Positions 5,819-7,277 of a stretch of DNA of 7,277 nt are shown one piece after another. The position numbers were made by a program, and so were the translations under genes. The stretch is from Chloroflexi bacterium RBG_16_60_22 (lineage in GTDB: Bacteria; Chloroflexota; Dehalococcoidia; Dehalococcoidales; RBG-16-60-22). The notes beneath the pieces were generated by a model. The model saw nothing but the letters and a program-made list of their open reading frames with translations. It was not told the DNA's origin and did no database searches. Every line of letters starts with the position of its first letter. Positions within the stretch are counted from its first letter, which is position 1. The stretch covers positions 1 to 7,277 of the forward strand of contig MGNX01000008.1 in the NCBI GenBank assembly GCA_001796935.1. Direction: 5' to 3'.

Positions 5819-7248
5819 GTGACAATCTCCACCCGGCCCTGCGACGAAAGGTTGAGCGCCTGTATCAGGGCCCGGCCCTTGTCCAGGGTCTCGATATACT
5901 CGGACTCCGGCTCGGAGTCGTAGACGATGGCGCCGCCCACCTGGAAATAGGCGCGGCCGTCCTTGACGATAATCGTCCGGATGACGATGTCCAGGTCCAT
6001 GTCCCCGCCGAAGCTGAGGTAGCCCAGCGACCCCGTATAAACGCTGCGGCGGGTCGGCTCCAGCTCGTCGATAATCTCCATCGCCCGCACCTTGGGTGCC
6101 CCGGTGATGGAGCCGCCGGGGAAGGTGGCCTTGAGCAGGTCGATGCGGTTTTTCCCCTCGCTGAGCTGCCCTACCACGGTGGAGGTGAGGTGGAAAACGG
6201 TGGGATAGGTCTCCAGGATAGCCAGCTCGGTGACCTTGACCGAGCCGTAGCGGCACACCCGCCCGATGTCGTTCCGCTCCAAATCGACAATCATGACGTT
6301 TTCCGCCCGGTCCTTGGCGCTGGCCAGCAGGCTTTCGGCCAGGGCGCGGTCTTCATCGGGAGTTTTTCCGCGTGGTTTGGTGCCCTTGATGGGGCGTGTC
6401 TCCACGCGGTCGCCGGTAAGCTTTAAAAATCGCTCCGGCGAGGCCCCGACGATACTGACGCCATCGAAGTTGAAGTAGCTGGCAAACGGCGCCGGGTTGA
6501 TGGCGCGCAGCCGACGGTAAAGGTCGTAGGGGGGAATGCTTAAATCCGCCTCGAAGCGCTGGGACAGGTTGACCTGGAAGATGTCCCCGGCGCAGATGTA
6601 CTCGCGGGCGGTGGCCACGGCCTCTAAGTATCCCTGGTGGGAGAAGTTGGCCCTGAGCACGATGCCCTCCCCGGAGGCGGCTTCTGCGGCCGCCGGTGGC
6701 GGCGGGGGACTGGCCATGAGGCTCTTCAGCTCTTTCAGCCTCTCCCCGGCGCGCCGCTGTCGCTGGCTCCCGTCGAGCCCGGGGAAGCCGGTGGACACCA
6801 GGTAGGCCCTGTTCTCCCGGTGGTCGAAGGCCACGACGGCATCGTAGAACCCCAGGTAGCACTCGGGGAGCTGCAGGTCATCAACGGCGGCGGCGGGCAG
6901 GCGCTCGATGAAGTGACCGAGGTCATAGCTGAAATAGCCCACCACCCCGCCGGTGAAGGGCACCGGGGCATCGCCGCCGTCCAGCTTATAGGCCCCCAGC
7001 ACCTCCCGGAGAATATCGAAAGGGTTTCCACGTTTGACCTCCTCCACCCCATCCCTGACGAGAGACACCCTGTCCCCCCGGCTCCGCAGCACCAGAAAGG
7101 GGTCGCTGCCCATGAAGGAGTAGCGCCCCAGCTTTTGCGGGTCCATGCCGCTGTCCAGGAAAAAGCTAAAGGGCCGGGGGGCAAAGGCCTCAAAGCACCT
7201 CGGGGCGGGGTAAGGTGTTTTTATCTCTTCAATCAACGGATAGCGCAT
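5815..7248 (-). CDS. pabB: aminodeoxychorismate synthase component I (PabB)
   Basis: This 477-residue chorismate-utilising enzyme aminates chorismate to 4-amino-4-deoxychorismate with ammonia from PabA. The N-terminal domain (about 10-155) has the Anth_synt_I_N pattern, including FFLDSG, GRYSFMGSDPF (41-51) and FTGGVVGYFSYDLGHFIERLP (98-118). A Pro/Ala-rich linker (about 179-193, five consecutive prolines) leads into the chorismate-binding domain, with GDIFQVNLSQRF (221-232), PIKGTKPRG (286-294), VDLERNDIGRVC (321-332), PGGSITGAPKVRAMEIIDELEP (377-398) and VGGAIVYDSEPESEYIETLDKGRAL near the end. Lys288 in PIKGT is decisive: PabB enzymes have this nucleophilic lysine, while anthranilate synthase (TrpE) has PIAGT. 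The ATG at 7248 places the conserved start region at the expected distance and has only a weak GAGAAG upstream. It is the first visible gene of the pab operon, and its stop overlaps the pabA start (GTGA). Confidence 0.95.
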
Positions 7249-7264
7249 CTTCTCGGCAGGCCGT

Positions 7265-7276
7265 GAGATTAATCTC
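7265..7276. repeat. 12-bp perfect palindrome just upstream of pabB
   Basis: GAGATTAATCTC reads the same on both strands, with its inner edge 16 bp upstream of the pabB ATG at 7248. It does not extend further: bases 7264 and 7277 do not pair. A palindrome this close to a start codon could be an operator half-overlapping the promoter or leader, or part of a larger structure cut off by the window edge. No known binding motif is recognised. Confidence 0.35.
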
Positions 7277-7277
7277 G

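Noticed and set aside
5819..6256. Upstream continuation of the pabA frame inside pabB
   Set aside because: The translated extension is rich in Arg, Gly and Pro without motifs and overlaps the conserved catalytic half of pabB. PabA homology begins exactly at the GTG at 5818.

Overview
The window looks like ordinary chromosomal housekeeping DNA from a GC-rich bacterium. Coding DNA is strongly GC-rich with G/C-ending codons, and the longest intergenic spacer is visibly more AT-rich. The set of proteins (a short YCVKC zinc ribbon, a long class II aldolase next to a phosphofructokinase, a pabB-pabA-pabC cluster) would fit a Chloroflexota/Dehalococcoidia-type lineage. That placement is inference from gene flavour, not something the sequence proves. 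No mobile element, CRISPR array, phage gene, tRNA or rRNA was seen.

Left part (1-2905): the C-terminal end of a GT4-type glycosyltransferase enters from the left edge. A 59-bp gap follows, with an imperfect inverted repeat and an extended -10 promoter motif. Next come a 6-phosphofructokinase and a class II fructose-bisphosphate-type aldolase, joined by an ATGA stop/start overlap. Together they would carry out two consecutive glycolytic steps (fructose-6-phosphate to fructose-1,6-bisphosphate to triose phosphates). The phosphofructokinase has Gly at the ATP-type position and Lys at the pyrophosphate-type position.

Middle (2865-3312): a 46-residue zinc-ribbon gene (DUF5679-like) lies on the minus strand between the aldolase and argC. 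It has a complete transcription unit: a perfect TTGACA -35 box, a strong AGGAGG ribosome-binding site, a GTG start, and a textbook intrinsic terminator pointing toward the aldolase. It is short enough to be missed by routine gene calling. The spacer between it and argC holds divergent promoter candidates and a possible 24-codon leader ORF.

Right part (3313-7277): argC (arginine biosynthesis) is on the plus strand and converges, 14 bp apart, on a minus-strand operon pabB-pabA-pabC. This operon would convert chorismate plus glutamine to 4-aminobenzoate for folate. PabB carries the PIKGT lysine that distinguishes aminodeoxychorismate synthase from anthranilate synthase. pabB and pabA overlap by GTGA, and pabA and pabC are 2 bp apart with the pabC ribosome-binding site inside the end of pabA. 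A perfect 12-bp palindrome lies just upstream of pabB at the window edge.

No clearly new multi-gene system was found. The items most worth follow-up are the small zinc-ribbon gene and the mixed cofactor signature of the phosphofructokinase.
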